64,000 bases of DNA, taken from Pedobacter rhizosphaerae (GTDB lineage Bacteria > Bacteroidota > Bacteroidia > Sphingobacteriales > Sphingobacteriaceae). The notes under the pieces were generated by a model. It did no database searches, was not told the DNA's origin, and saw nothing but the letters and a program-made list of their open reading frames with translations. Below are positions 18,782 to 26,272 of the stretch, in pieces. How positions within the stretch are numbered: the first letter of the stretch is position 1; each line of letters opens with the position of its first letter. The stretch spans positions 83,580 through 147,579 of the forward strand of contig NZ_FOGG01000014.1 in assembly GCF_900111155.1 (NCBI RefSeq), in the 5' to 3' direction. Made by a program: the position numbers and the translations under genes.

Positions 18782-18799
18782 AAACAATGCTTGTGCCAA
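18782..18799 (-). promoter_or_regulatory. Sigma-54-like promoter before dnaK
   Basis: Read on the minus strand the sequence is TTGGCACAAGCATTGTTT. It matches the sigma-54 form TTGGCAC-N5-TTGC except for the last C (TTGT). Its distance of 48 bases from the start codon fits a promoter. Sigma-54 control of heat-shock genes is plausible in Bacteroidota; this is a sequence match only. Confidence 0.45.
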
Positions 18800-18959
18800 T
18801 TGGTTTTTGTCAGTTAAATCTCTCCAAACCCTGAAAAAATGTAAACAAAACTGTAAATTAATACTGACAGCATGACAGAAAAGGTAGTTTGTCTTGCTGG
18901 ATAAAGGGCAAGTCTTGAGTCGGTAGTCCATAGTTATGAGTACTGGATGCAACCCCTGC

Positions 18960-19099
18960 CCTGTCCGTAGAGTTAAGCGCCGCGCCTCTACGGATTAAAG
19001 CATATCGTTGAGTTTCATAACTCAACATTACTTAAACCGAGTCAAAGACTCTCCTCCATTAAACAATCCGTAGAACTCCTGCGGAACTCGACGGACAGG
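18960..19099. repeat. 140-base multi-hairpin element, copy 1
   Basis: It is bounded by CCTGTCCGT and ACGGACAGG (terminal inverted repeats). Inside it are three more hairpins: CCGTAGAG/CTCTACGG, GTTGAGTT-TCAT-AACTCAAC and GAGTC-AAA-GACTC. A second copy of equal length lies at 19205-19344. The structure resembles a small non-autonomous (MITE- or REP-like) element or a structured RNA unit. Confidence 0.85.
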
Positions 19100-19204
19100 A
19101 TTGAGGAGGTTTAGTCCTCAGTCTAGAGTCTAGAGTCGGTAGTCTGGGTTCTGAGGATTTAGTTTGGAGAAGGGACTTTTTAGATTGGAGTTTTATGCAC
19201 CTAC

Positions 19205-19344
19205 CCTGTCCGTAGAGTTAAGCGCAGCGCCTCTACGGATTACAACATACCGTTGAGTTTCATAACTCAACATTAATTAAACCGAGTCAAAGACTCTCCT
19301 CCATTAAACAATCCGTAGAACTCCCGCGGAAATCGACGGACAGG
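19205..19344. repeat. 140-base multi-hairpin element, copy 2
   Basis: It has the same length and order of hairpins as the copy at 18960-19099, with a handful of substitutions, in direct orientation and 245 bases further on. Both copies end in ACGGACAGGATT. Confidence 0.85.
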
Positions 19345-19400
19345 ATTAGCAAGTCTTGAGTTGTAGTCCATAGCCATAAGTCTGGATGCAACCCAAGCAA

Positions 19401-19427
19401 GAAAGAAAGAAAGAAAGAAAGAAAGAA
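19401..19427. repeat. GAAA microsatellite, nearly seven units
   Basis: Twenty-seven bases of uninterrupted GAAA repeat in non-coding DNA, 243 bases before the CBS gene. Tracts of this kind are prone to length change. Confidence 0.95.
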
Positions 19428-19617
19428 TACCGTACAAATCCTTAACTTTCCTTAATTCCTTAATGTTTAAATTTAGAAGCGATGGGATTTGTACAACAAA
19501 ACAACCAAAGACAAACGAGTAAAGGATATTCGCGGGACTTATTTTTAAATACCAAATGAACAATGCTTCACAGCTGTGGTAAAAAAGTTCACTATGCTGA
19601 ACAACCCGAAACAAAAC

Positions 19618-19649
19618 TTTGATTTACAGACAATTATTTAGTAAATTTC
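19618..19649 (+). promoter_or_regulatory. Bacteroidota-type promoter before the CBS gene
   Basis: TTTG at 19618-19621 and TAAATTTC at 19642-19649 are separated by 20 bases, close to the TTTG/TAnnTTTG consensus. The start codon is 20 bases past the -7 box. Confidence 0.5.
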
Positions 19650-19669
19650 AGTAACCTAATTTTACTGTT

Positions 19670-20098
19670 ATGAAAATTGTAAAACATTTACTAGACACTA
19701 AACAGAATCGGATAATTTCGGTTTCTGAAAACATCTCCGTATTAGATGCACTTAAAGTTATGACTGAGAAAAATATCTCTGCAGTATTGGTGATGGAGAA
19801 TGATCAACTTCGGGGTATCTTTACCGAACGGGATTATGCACGCAAAATTATCTTACAAGGCAAGGCCTCCAAAGATACACTCATCATAGAAGCGATGACC
19901 GCAAACCCCATAACCATTTCCCCAACCGACAATATAGACTTTTGCATGGAGCTAATGACCGAGAGGCACATCCGCCATTTACCTGTAGTAGCCAATGAAG
20001 AAGTTAAAGGAATGGTTTCCATCGGCGATGTGGTAAAGTACATTATTGAAGACCAGAAACAAACAATATCGCAACTGGAAAGCTATATTAGTGGATAA
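19670..20098 (+). CDS. CBS domain-containing protein
   Basis: A 142-residue protein made of two CBS repeats: about residues 8-62 (ISVSENISVLDALKVMTEKN, then GIFTERDYARKI) and 72-130 (AMTANPITISPTDNIDFCME, then GMVSIGDVVKYI). Paired CBS domains bind adenosine nucleotides such as AMP, ATP or S-adenosylmethionine and act as sensors. There is no attached catalytic domain. It converges on the M28 peptidase gene with only four bases between stop codons and no terminator between them. Confidence 0.9.
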   Translation: MKIVKHLLDTKQNRIISVSENISVLDALKVMTEKNISAVLVMENDQLRGIFTERDYARKIILQGKASKDTLIIEAMTANPITISPTDNIDFCMELMTERHIRHLPVVANEEVKGMVSIGDVVKYIIEDQKQTISQLESYISG

Positions 20099-20102
20099 TT
20101 AA

Positions 20103-21548
20103 CTACCACCTCCATTCTCCGGCAATCATTAAAGGCTCCTTTAAGTTTTGAGCTTCTAAGAATGCTTTCAGTTCTGCCTCCCCTTGTACGCCTACAGGGA
20201 TTTTTGGAGTATTGGCCAAAGCGTAAGTAAGCATGGCACTGTAACGTACTGTGTTTTTTAATTCCTGCTCATCAACCAACTGGAACGAATCACCATCTGA
20301 GTGATAAAACGGACCAGCGTTATTAGGTAATTTACCACCAAATCCCCCACCTGTTGGGATTCCTTCTAACATAAAGGGCTGGTGATCGCTGTGTAAACCC
20401 GCTCCAGCATTAAATAAATTTTTAAAGCCTGTATCAATCTTGGCAATGTCTGCTCCCCATGCCGCAAATAACTCCTTCATTTCAGCTCTCGAAGTAGAAA
20501 AACCCTTAGGATCATTCGTCATGTCGTAATTGAGCATAAACTTTATTTCCTTCAGCGTTCCAGCTTTCTTAGCTTGTTCTACATAGGCTTTAGAACCTAA
20601 CAAACCCTGTTCTTCGCCCATAAAGAGCACAAACTCAATAGTACGCTTGGTTTGTAGGTTAAGTTTCTTAAAAGTCCTCGCCATATCGATAATAGCAAAA
20701 GAACCGATTCCGTTATCTATTGCGCCCGTAGCCAGATCCCAGCTATCTAAATGTCCACCCACAACTATCTTCTCCTTTGGAAGCGCTGTACCTTTGAAAG
20801 TGGCGATTACATTTCTGGCTTTTATCATTCCCGAAAAATTGGTCATGGCAATATGCGCAGTCTGTGAACCCGATTTTAATTTTTCCTTCAAGGCCATTCC
20901 GTCTTCTAAACCAATACAAACAGCAGGTATCGGAATCAGTTTCCCTGTAACAGAAGCCGTTCCGGTTAACAACACACCACCTTTCACCGTATTGATAATG
21001 ATCACGCCTTTGGCACCATATTTAGTAGCTATAGCCGTTTTTTCAGAGCGGTGCAAAGACTTTGTTCCTTCGGCAGATCCTCGCAAAACACCTAAATAAA
21101 TCAGGGCAATCTTACCTTTAAACTGACCAGGTTTGGCTTCATAATCAGCTTCTAATCCATTCCCGACATCTACAATATCTCCAGTAACATTCGCACTAAC
21201 CGGAGAATGTGCCAGCGTTACCGCCTTCACTTTAACCAGGCTGTTCTTATCCTTGCCAACTTCCACGCTGATGCTTTTTCTGCTCCAGCTTTCTACTTCA
21301 AAAGGTTGAAATTTCACTTCACAACCGTAAGACCTTAACAAATTAAAAGCATACTGCTCTGCTTTTGCCCCATTTGCAGAACCCGTTAATCGATGACCAA
21401 TGGTTTCGGTTTCGTACTTTAAATTCTGGTAAGCGCTGGAGTTTTGCTGAACATCTGCATTAATTTGTTTAAAAACAGTAGAAAATTGATCTTGTGCATT
21501 GCCAAACAGCGCCGAAAAAACCAGCGCAGCGGAAAAGAAGTACTTCAT
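20103..21548 (-). CDS. M28 family metallopeptidase (carboxypeptidase Q-like)
   Basis: A 481-residue exported zinc peptidase. Residues 1-18 form a signal peptide (MKYFFSAALVFSALFGNAQ). A protease-associated domain lies in the middle (about 120-230). The zinc ligands are in GGHLDSWDLATGAIDNG (about 265-281, His and Asp), in FMGEEQGLLGSKAY (about 312, Glu-Glu) and in the C-terminal histidine segment AGPFYHSDGDSFQLV. It should remove amino acids from peptides in the periplasm. No neighbour on the same strand suggests an operon. Confidence 0.92.
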   Translation of the reverse strand: MKYFFSAALVFSALFGNAQDQFSTVFKQINADVQQNSSAYQNLKYETETIGHRLTGSANGAKAEQYAFNLLRSYGCEVKFQPFEVESWSRKSISVEVGKDKNSLVKVKAVTLAHSPVSANVTGDIVDVGNGLEADYEAKPGQFKGKIALIYLGVLRGSAEGTKSLHRSEKTAIATKYGAKGVIIINTVKGGVLLTGTASVTGKLIPIPAVCIGLEDGMALKEKLKSGSQTAHIAMTNFSGMIKARNVIATFKGTALPKEKIVVGGHLDSWDLATGAIDNGIGSFAIIDMARTFKKLNLQTKRTIEFVLFMGEEQGLLGSKAYVEQAKKAGTLKEIKFMLNYDMTNDPKGFSTSRAEMKELFAAWGADIAKIDTGFKNLFNAGAGLHSDHQPFMLEGIPTGGGFGGKLPNNAGPFYHSDGDSFQLVDEQELKNTVRYSAMLTYALANTPKIPVGVQGEAELKAFLEAQNLKEPLMIAGEWRW

Positions 21549-21659
21549 AGGAATAATTTATCCGCTGAAATTACAAATAATAAGGAAAGGAAGCCCGCTG
21601 TAACGTATATTTTGCGTTATCAGCAAACATGTGGAAAGCGCGCTTAAACTCTAATAAAT

Positions 21660-22712
21660 TTAATGTGAATGGCTTTTCTTTTTAGGAAATACCAAAGAAG
21701 CGACCACACTAATCACCAGAATACTTAAAATAATAATAAGCGAATGCTCGGTGGTGAAGCCCCATTTCTCCAAATAAGAATGCCCCAGCATTTTGATGCC
21801 AATAAAGGTAAGCAAGAAGGCCAGACCAGTTTTCAGGTAATGGAATTTATGAATAATATTCACCAAAAGGAAGAACATAGAACGTAAACCCATGATGGCA
21901 AAAATATTAGAGAAAAATACGATATAAGGATCTTTAGTTACTGCAAAAATCGCAGGAATAGAATCTACCGCAAAAAGTAGATCGGTAAATTCTACAATCA
22001 GCAATACCAGGAAAAGCGGTGTAACCATTCTTTTATGGTTAATTTTCACAAAGAAGTTTCTGCCTTCGTATTTAGGGTGAATAGCAAAAATCTTCGAAGC
22101 CCACTTCACTACCGGATGGTTCTCGGGATCAATCTTATCATCGCCCTCTTTACTGAAAAACATTTTTAACCCGGTAAAAACCAGGAATGCACCAAAAAGG
22201 TAAAGAATCCAGGCAAACTTAGTAATTAACGCTGCACCTACGAAAATGAAGATGAAACGCATAATGATTGCTCCTAAAATCCCCCAGAATAAAACCCTGT
22301 GGTAATATTTTTCCTCCACTGCAAAAGCAGAAAATATCAATACAATAACGAATATATTATCAACAGAAAGAGCGTACTCTATCACATAGCCGGTTAAAAA
22401 CTCTAATCCTAAATTCTGTTTATAAACAGCCAAACTCTGCTCAAAATCATCTGGAATGAGCTTGATATGATGCTGATGCCTGACTACAATTTCCTTTAAA
22501 TGGGCAAAATCTTTGATTCCATGCAGCTGCTGACCTTCAGTGAGTAAAATGAAATAGAAACCAAGTGCTAGCCCCACCATGATTAAGCTCATCACGCCTG
22601 CTTGCTTTAAACTCACTACATGTTCCTTCTTACTAAAAAGCCCTAAATCTAAGGCTAAAATAAGTACAATAAACAAAAGGAAGCCGATGCTGAAAAGTAG
22701 TTCGTTACTCAT
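21660..22712 (-). CDS. TerC family integral membrane protein
   Basis: A 350-residue membrane protein with about nine helices. The TerC signature is present in GYVIEYALSVDNIFVIVLIF (about 109-128) and in VEFTDLLFAVDSIPAIFAVT (about 240-259), with the conserved intramembrane aspartates. Members such as Alx and TerC are linked to metal (manganese) export and tellurite or alkali tolerance. Its start codon overlaps the stop codon of the polyprenyl synthase by one base, so translation is coupled, although no functional link is known. Confidence 0.92.
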   Translation of the reverse strand: MSNELLFSIGFLLFIVLILALDLGLFSKKEHVVSLKQAGVMSLIMVGLALGFYFILLTEGQQLHGIKDFAHLKEIVVRHQHHIKLIPDDFEQSLAVYKQNLGLEFLTGYVIEYALSVDNIFVIVLIFSAFAVEEKYYHRVLFWGILGAIIMRFIFIFVGAALITKFAWILYLFGAFLVFTGLKMFFSKEGDDKIDPENHPVVKWASKIFAIHPKYEGRNFFVKINHKRMVTPLFLVLLIVEFTDLLFAVDSIPAIFAVTKDPYIVFFSNIFAIMGLRSMFFLLVNIIHKFHYLKTGLAFLLTFIGIKMLGHSYLEKWGFTTEHSLIIILSILVISVVASLVFPKKKSHSH

Positions 22713-23707
22713 TATTTTTTTCGTTCAGTGGTATATAAAACAAGCTCCTCCAATCCCGTTCTGGCTTCACCAGGCTCAAATTGATGGAGAATTTCAAAGG
22801 CTTCCCGTTGGTAGGCCAGCATTTTTTGATTAGCATAGTGCACGCCTTTCTTTTCGTTCACAAAATCAATAATCTGTTGAATTTTCACCGGATCATCCTG
22901 ATGATTCTTCACTAAATTAATAATTCGCTTACGCTCCGGCTTATCGGCATTGTTAAGGGCATAAATTAAAGGTAAAGTTACTTTCTTCTCTTTAATATCA
23001 ATCCCTAATGGCTTACCAACATCATCTGTTCCAAAATCAAAGGTATCATCTTTAATCTGAAAGGCAATTCCAACCTTTTCGCCAAACAAGCGCATTTTCT
23101 CAATTGTGGCATCGTCAGCTCCCGATGATGCCGCTCCCGCAGCACAACAAGAAGCAATTAATGATGCCGTTTTCTGACGAATCACATCATAATACAATTC
23201 TTCAGAAATATCCATTCGCCTCACCTTTTCCACCTGCAAAAGCTCGCCCTCACTCATCTGTTTGACTGCCTCCGATACAATTTGTAACAAGCGATGTTCA
23301 TTATTGTTTACTGAAAGCAACAAACCCTTCGCCAAAAGGTAATCGCCCACCAAAACAGCTATTTTATTCTTCCACAAAGCATTAATAGAGAAAAAACCTC
23401 TTCGCTCATAGGCATTATCCACCACATCATCATGTACCAAGGTTGCGGTATGCAAAAGCTCTACCAATGCAGCACCACGATGCGTTGATTCTGTAATTCC
23501 ACCGCACAACTTAGCAGCAAAAAACACAAACATCGGACGCATTTGCTTCCCTTTTTGCTTTACAATATAGTGGGTAATCCTATCCAGCAACGGGGCGTCG
23601 CTGTGCATAGAGTCTTTAAAGGTTTTTTCAAACGCTTTAATATCAGCAGCAATAGGTCTTTTTATCTGTTCGATTCCCGGCATTAAGTCGAAAAATTTTG
23701 ATTGCAA
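22712..23707 (-). CDS. Polyprenyl diphosphate synthase (trans, long-chain)
   Basis: The 331-residue trans-prenyltransferase has both aspartate-rich motifs: LVHDDVVDNAYERRG with Asp93 to Asp97 and FQIKDDTFDFG with Asp220 to Asp224. A small residue (Ala88) stands five places before the first motif, which favours long chains. It would make the menaquinone side chain by adding isopentenyl units. Its length and the GKQMRPMFVFF segment fit the octaprenyl/heptaprenyl synthase group. It is the first gene of a two-gene unit with TerC. Confidence 0.93.
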   Translation of the reverse strand: MQSKFFDLMPGIEQIKRPIAADIKAFEKTFKDSMHSDAPLLDRITHYIVKQKGKQMRPMFVFFAAKLCGGITESTHRGAALVELLHTATLVHDDVVDNAYERRGFFSINALWKNKIAVLVGDYLLAKGLLLSVNNNEHRLLQIVSEAVKQMSEGELLQVEKVRRMDISEELYYDVIRQKTASLIASCCAAGAASSGADDATIEKMRLFGEKVGIAFQIKDDTFDFGTDDVGKPLGIDIKEKKVTLPLIYALNNADKPERKRIINLVKNHQDDPVKIQQIIDFVNEKKGVHYANQKMLAYQREAFEILHQFEPGEARTGLEELVLYTTERKK

Positions 23708-23796
23708 ACTTAAACTAATTTCCCTTAAAAAGATAATCTATCCACTTATTAATAGGAATTGGAAATTAAGGGGCAGAATAATTCGGCCACTTTCGT

Positions 23797-23860
23797 CCTG
23801 CTATCGCCTGTAGTCCTCGCCCTCATTCTTCGTGCTTGCGGGCTACCGGGCTCTATCAGG
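23797..23860. repeat. GC-rich structured intergenic element
   Basis: A 64-base GC-rich patch in an AT-rich spacer between divergent genes, bounded by CCTGCTAT (23797) and CTATCAGG (23853), which are near-complementary. Similar CCTGCTAT...CTATCAGG elements seem common in Bacteroidota intergenic DNA. Function unknown. Confidence 0.4.
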
Positions 23861-23971
23861 TTTACCTACCAGGGCAAGTGATGATAATTCCCCTCAAACG
23901 AACCGATTATATTCGATAAAAATCTAGCTTTTTTTCAAGCAAAAGTTTACATTTAAACCACCATAATCAGG

Positions 23972-24976
23972 TTGATGAAAAAACGCTACAAAGCATTCTG
24001 GGCGCTTACATTGGGTTTGATTGTAGGCTATCTTTTAGGTCCAAAACCCAAAAGACCAGTCTACAGCGAAGTGCTACCCCTTGTTCCTGATTTGCCTGAT
24101 TTAGAAGATTACATCAACCAGTTTGAAGGTAAGCACAAAATAAAACCTGGAAACGAGGCCGAGATTGTTTGGGCATCTCCAAATCGTCAACAAACAGAAT
24201 ATGCACTCGTTTACCTGCACGGTTTCTCTGCCTCAAAAAACGAAGGTAACCCGGTGCACCTCAATCTGGCCAAAAAGTTAAAAGCCAATTTGTATCTTCC
24301 CCGCCTGGCCGAACATGGACTGGAAAGCCTGGCTCCTATGCAATATCTTACCGCTGATAGTTTATGGGAAAGTTGCAAAGAAGCTTATGTAGTAGGTCAA
24401 AAATTAGGCAAAAAAGTAATCCTCATTGGCAGTTCTACCGGTGGAACAATGGCACTCAAACTAGCGGCAACTTATCCGGATGTCCACAGCCTCATCCTGA
24501 TTTCGCCCAATATAGAAATTAACGATAAAAATGCCTGGATGCTAAACGACCCATGGGGTTTGCAGATTGCCAGACGTGTTTTAAAAAGCGATCAACGGAA
24601 AACTGACGACAGAACCGAAGAGTTTAAAAAATATTGGTACACCAGCTATAGAATAGAATCTCTGGTACAATTACAAGAACTTGTAGAGGGTACCATGACT
24701 AAAAAACTCTTTCAAAAGGTAAAGCAGCCTGTTCTGATGTTGTATTATTACAAAAATGAATTAGAGCAAGATCTCATTGTGCGCATTAAGCCCATGTTAA
24801 AAATGTTTGATCAATTGGGTTCCATACAAAAAGAAAAAGTGGCTATACCTAATGGAGGTAATCATATTCTTTCCTCCTATATCATTTCTAAAGACCTGAA
24901 AAGTGTAGAGCAGGCCATTGAACAGTTTGTAAGAAAGACATTAAAAATTAAAATTTCTAAGAATGCTCAAATCTAA
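23972..24976 (+). CDS. Membrane-anchored alpha/beta hydrolase
   Basis: A 334-residue protein with one N-terminal membrane segment (about 8-23) after a basic start, then an alpha/beta-hydrolase fold. The oxyanion strand is LVYLHGFSASKNEG, the nucleophile elbow is IGSSTGGTMAL (Ser in GSSTGG, about 154) and the histidine is in PNGGNHIL near residue 295. Substrate unknown; carboxylesterase or lipase activity is the usual guess. It overlaps the next small gene by 14 bases. Confidence 0.85.
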   Translation: MMKKRYKAFWALTLGLIVGYLLGPKPKRPVYSEVLPLVPDLPDLEDYINQFEGKHKIKPGNEAEIVWASPNRQQTEYALVYLHGFSASKNEGNPVHLNLAKKLKANLYLPRLAEHGLESLAPMQYLTADSLWESCKEAYVVGQKLGKKVILIGSSTGGTMALKLAATYPDVHSLILISPNIEINDKNAWMLNDPWGLQIARRVLKSDQRKTDDRTEEFKKYWYTSYRIESLVQLQELVEGTMTKKLFQKVKQPVLMLYYYKNELEQDLIVRIKPMLKMFDQLGSIQKEKVAIPNGGNHILSSYIISKDLKSVEQAIEQFVRKTLKIKISKNAQI

Positions 24977-25193
24977 TAAACATATCAGTAGATTTTCATG
25001 GCTGCTATATGCAGTATTAGCCACGTTTTTAATTTACACGCTAATTTCTAGAAAGCAGTTTTTGGAAAGGACTGTTGACATTAATATTTCTGATACTTAT
25101 TATATCATCGGAATAGAGTATATCTTAATCCCCTTATTTATCATCAATAGTTTAATATTTTTTCTACGTGAAAGAAGAAAAAAGGGTAATTAA
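24963..25193 (+). CDS. Small two-helix membrane protein
   Basis: A 76-residue protein with two hydrophobic helices (about 11-26 and 48-66), a soluble stretch containing DINISDTYYIIGIEY between them and a basic tail (LRERRKKGN). The DTYYI segment loosely resembles a motif in haem-copper oxidase subunit I, but the rest does not. It starts inside the last codons of the hydrolase gene, which argues for real, coupled translation. I do not recognise the family. Confidence 0.55.
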   Translation: MLKSNKHISRFSWLLYAVLATFLIYTLISRKQFLERTVDINISDTYYIIGIEYILIPLFIINSLIFFLRERRKKGN

Positions 25194-25259
25194 TCGTACG
25201 AGGGTGGCAAGAGATACTGAAATAAATTCAGCAAGACGAGATCTTATTAGGATTTTTAA

Positions 25260-26237
25260 TTAGATTTCTACCGGATTTACGATCGACTTAACTATCAGCT
25301 CTGCATGTACCCTGGAGTTTTCGATAAATAGTTTGTGCGTATCCATACCTCCGCATACCACACCTGCCAGGTATAACCCCTTAACATTCGTTTCCATGGT
25401 ATTTTCGTTGTATACAGGACAAAGGCTATCAGGGAGCTCAATCCCAAATTTTCTTAGCATATTAAAATCGGGCTGATAACCAGTCATCGCGATTACAAAA
25501 TCATTAGGAATGGTCTTTATTCCCTCCTGAGTTTTAATATCCACTTCGTCTGTTCTGATTTCTAAAACTTCAGCATTAAAATAAGCCGTAATTTCTCCTT
25601 CTTTAATGCGGTTTTCAATATCAGGACGTACCCAGTATTTAACGTTTTTACCCAGTTCCGCGCTCCGTACCACCATCGTTACCTTAGCTCCCTTGCGGTA
25701 AGTTTCTAAAGCCGCATCAACGCCTGAATTGTTGGCTCCAACAACCAGCACATTCTGAAAAGCATATAAGTGTGGGTCTTTATAATAATGGGTTACTTTT
25801 GGAAGTTCCTCTCCCTTTACGTTCATTAAAAGCGGAACATCATAGAAACCTGTAGCTACAATTACATTTTTTGCTGTATAATCAGCTTTAGCCGTATTTA
25901 CATGAAAGGAATCGCCATTTTTAGTTACTTGTTGAACCCTTTCAAACAGATTAATGTGCAGATTAAATTTCTCTGCCACCCTTCGATAGTACTCTACAGC
26001 CTCATTTCTATTGGGTTTAGGGCTGATGGTTACGAAAGGCACCCCTCCAATTTCCAAACGTTGAGAAGTAGAAAAAAACGTCATGAACACCGGATAATTG
26101 AAAAGACTGTTCACCAACGCTCCTTTTTCTATAATGATATAGCTCAGGTTTGCCCTTTGTGCTTCAATGGCGCAGGCCATCCCAATTGGGCCAGCCCCGA
26201 TAATTAAAATATCGTAATGGTTGTGATTTTCTGACAT
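25260..26237 (-). CDS. ypdA: YpdA family bacillithiol disulfide reductase
   Basis: A 325-residue FAD/NAD(P)-dependent oxidoreductase. The FAD-binding GAGPIGMACAIEAQ is at residues 14-27, and the second dinucleotide site VVGANNSGVDAALE is at about 165-178. The segment NYPVFMTFFSTSQRLEIGG (about 47-65) is characteristic of YpdA and replaces the CxxC of thioredoxin reductases. YpdA reduces oxidised bacillithiol with NADPH. It lies 35 bases downstream of the CstB-like gene on the same strand, and bshA in this window shows that bacillithiol is probably made. Confidence 0.9.
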   Translation of the reverse strand: MSENHNHYDILIIGAGPIGMACAIEAQRANLSYIIIEKGALVNSLFNYPVFMTFFSTSQRLEIGGVPFVTISPKPNRNEAVEYYRRVAEKFNLHINLFERVQQVTKNGDSFHVNTAKADYTAKNVIVATGFYDVPLLMNVKGEELPKVTHYYKDPHLYAFQNVLVVGANNSGVDAALETYRKGAKVTMVVRSAELGKNVKYWVRPDIENRIKEGEITAYFNAEVLEIRTDEVDIKTQEGIKTIPNDFVIAMTGYQPDFNMLRKFGIELPDSLCPVYNENTMETNVKGLYLAGVVCGGMDTHKLFIENSRVHAELIVKSIVNPVEI

Positions 26238-26272
26238 TCAGTTTTTTTAGGATGTAGGTAGATTCAACGAAT

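Larger units (their letters stand above)
18735..19669. other. 935-base repeat-rich spacer between dnaK and the CBS gene
   Basis: No convincing gene. It contains the dnaK promoter region, two 140-base copies of a multi-hairpin element, flanking shorter repeats (an AGTCTTGAG...TAGTCCATAG word at about 18911 and again at about 19351), a GAAA microsatellite, and the promoter of the CBS gene. Confidence 0.7.

Noticed and set aside
18713..18952. A 79-codon minus-strand frame overlapping the dnaK start
   Set aside because: It covers the dnaK promoter and first codons in another phase and looks non-coding.
19273..19614. A 113-codon minus-strand frame over the second multi-hairpin element and microsatellite
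   Set aside because: Its C-terminus is simply the translated repeat element and its middle is the translated GAAA tract; no ribosome binding site and no similarity I recognise.
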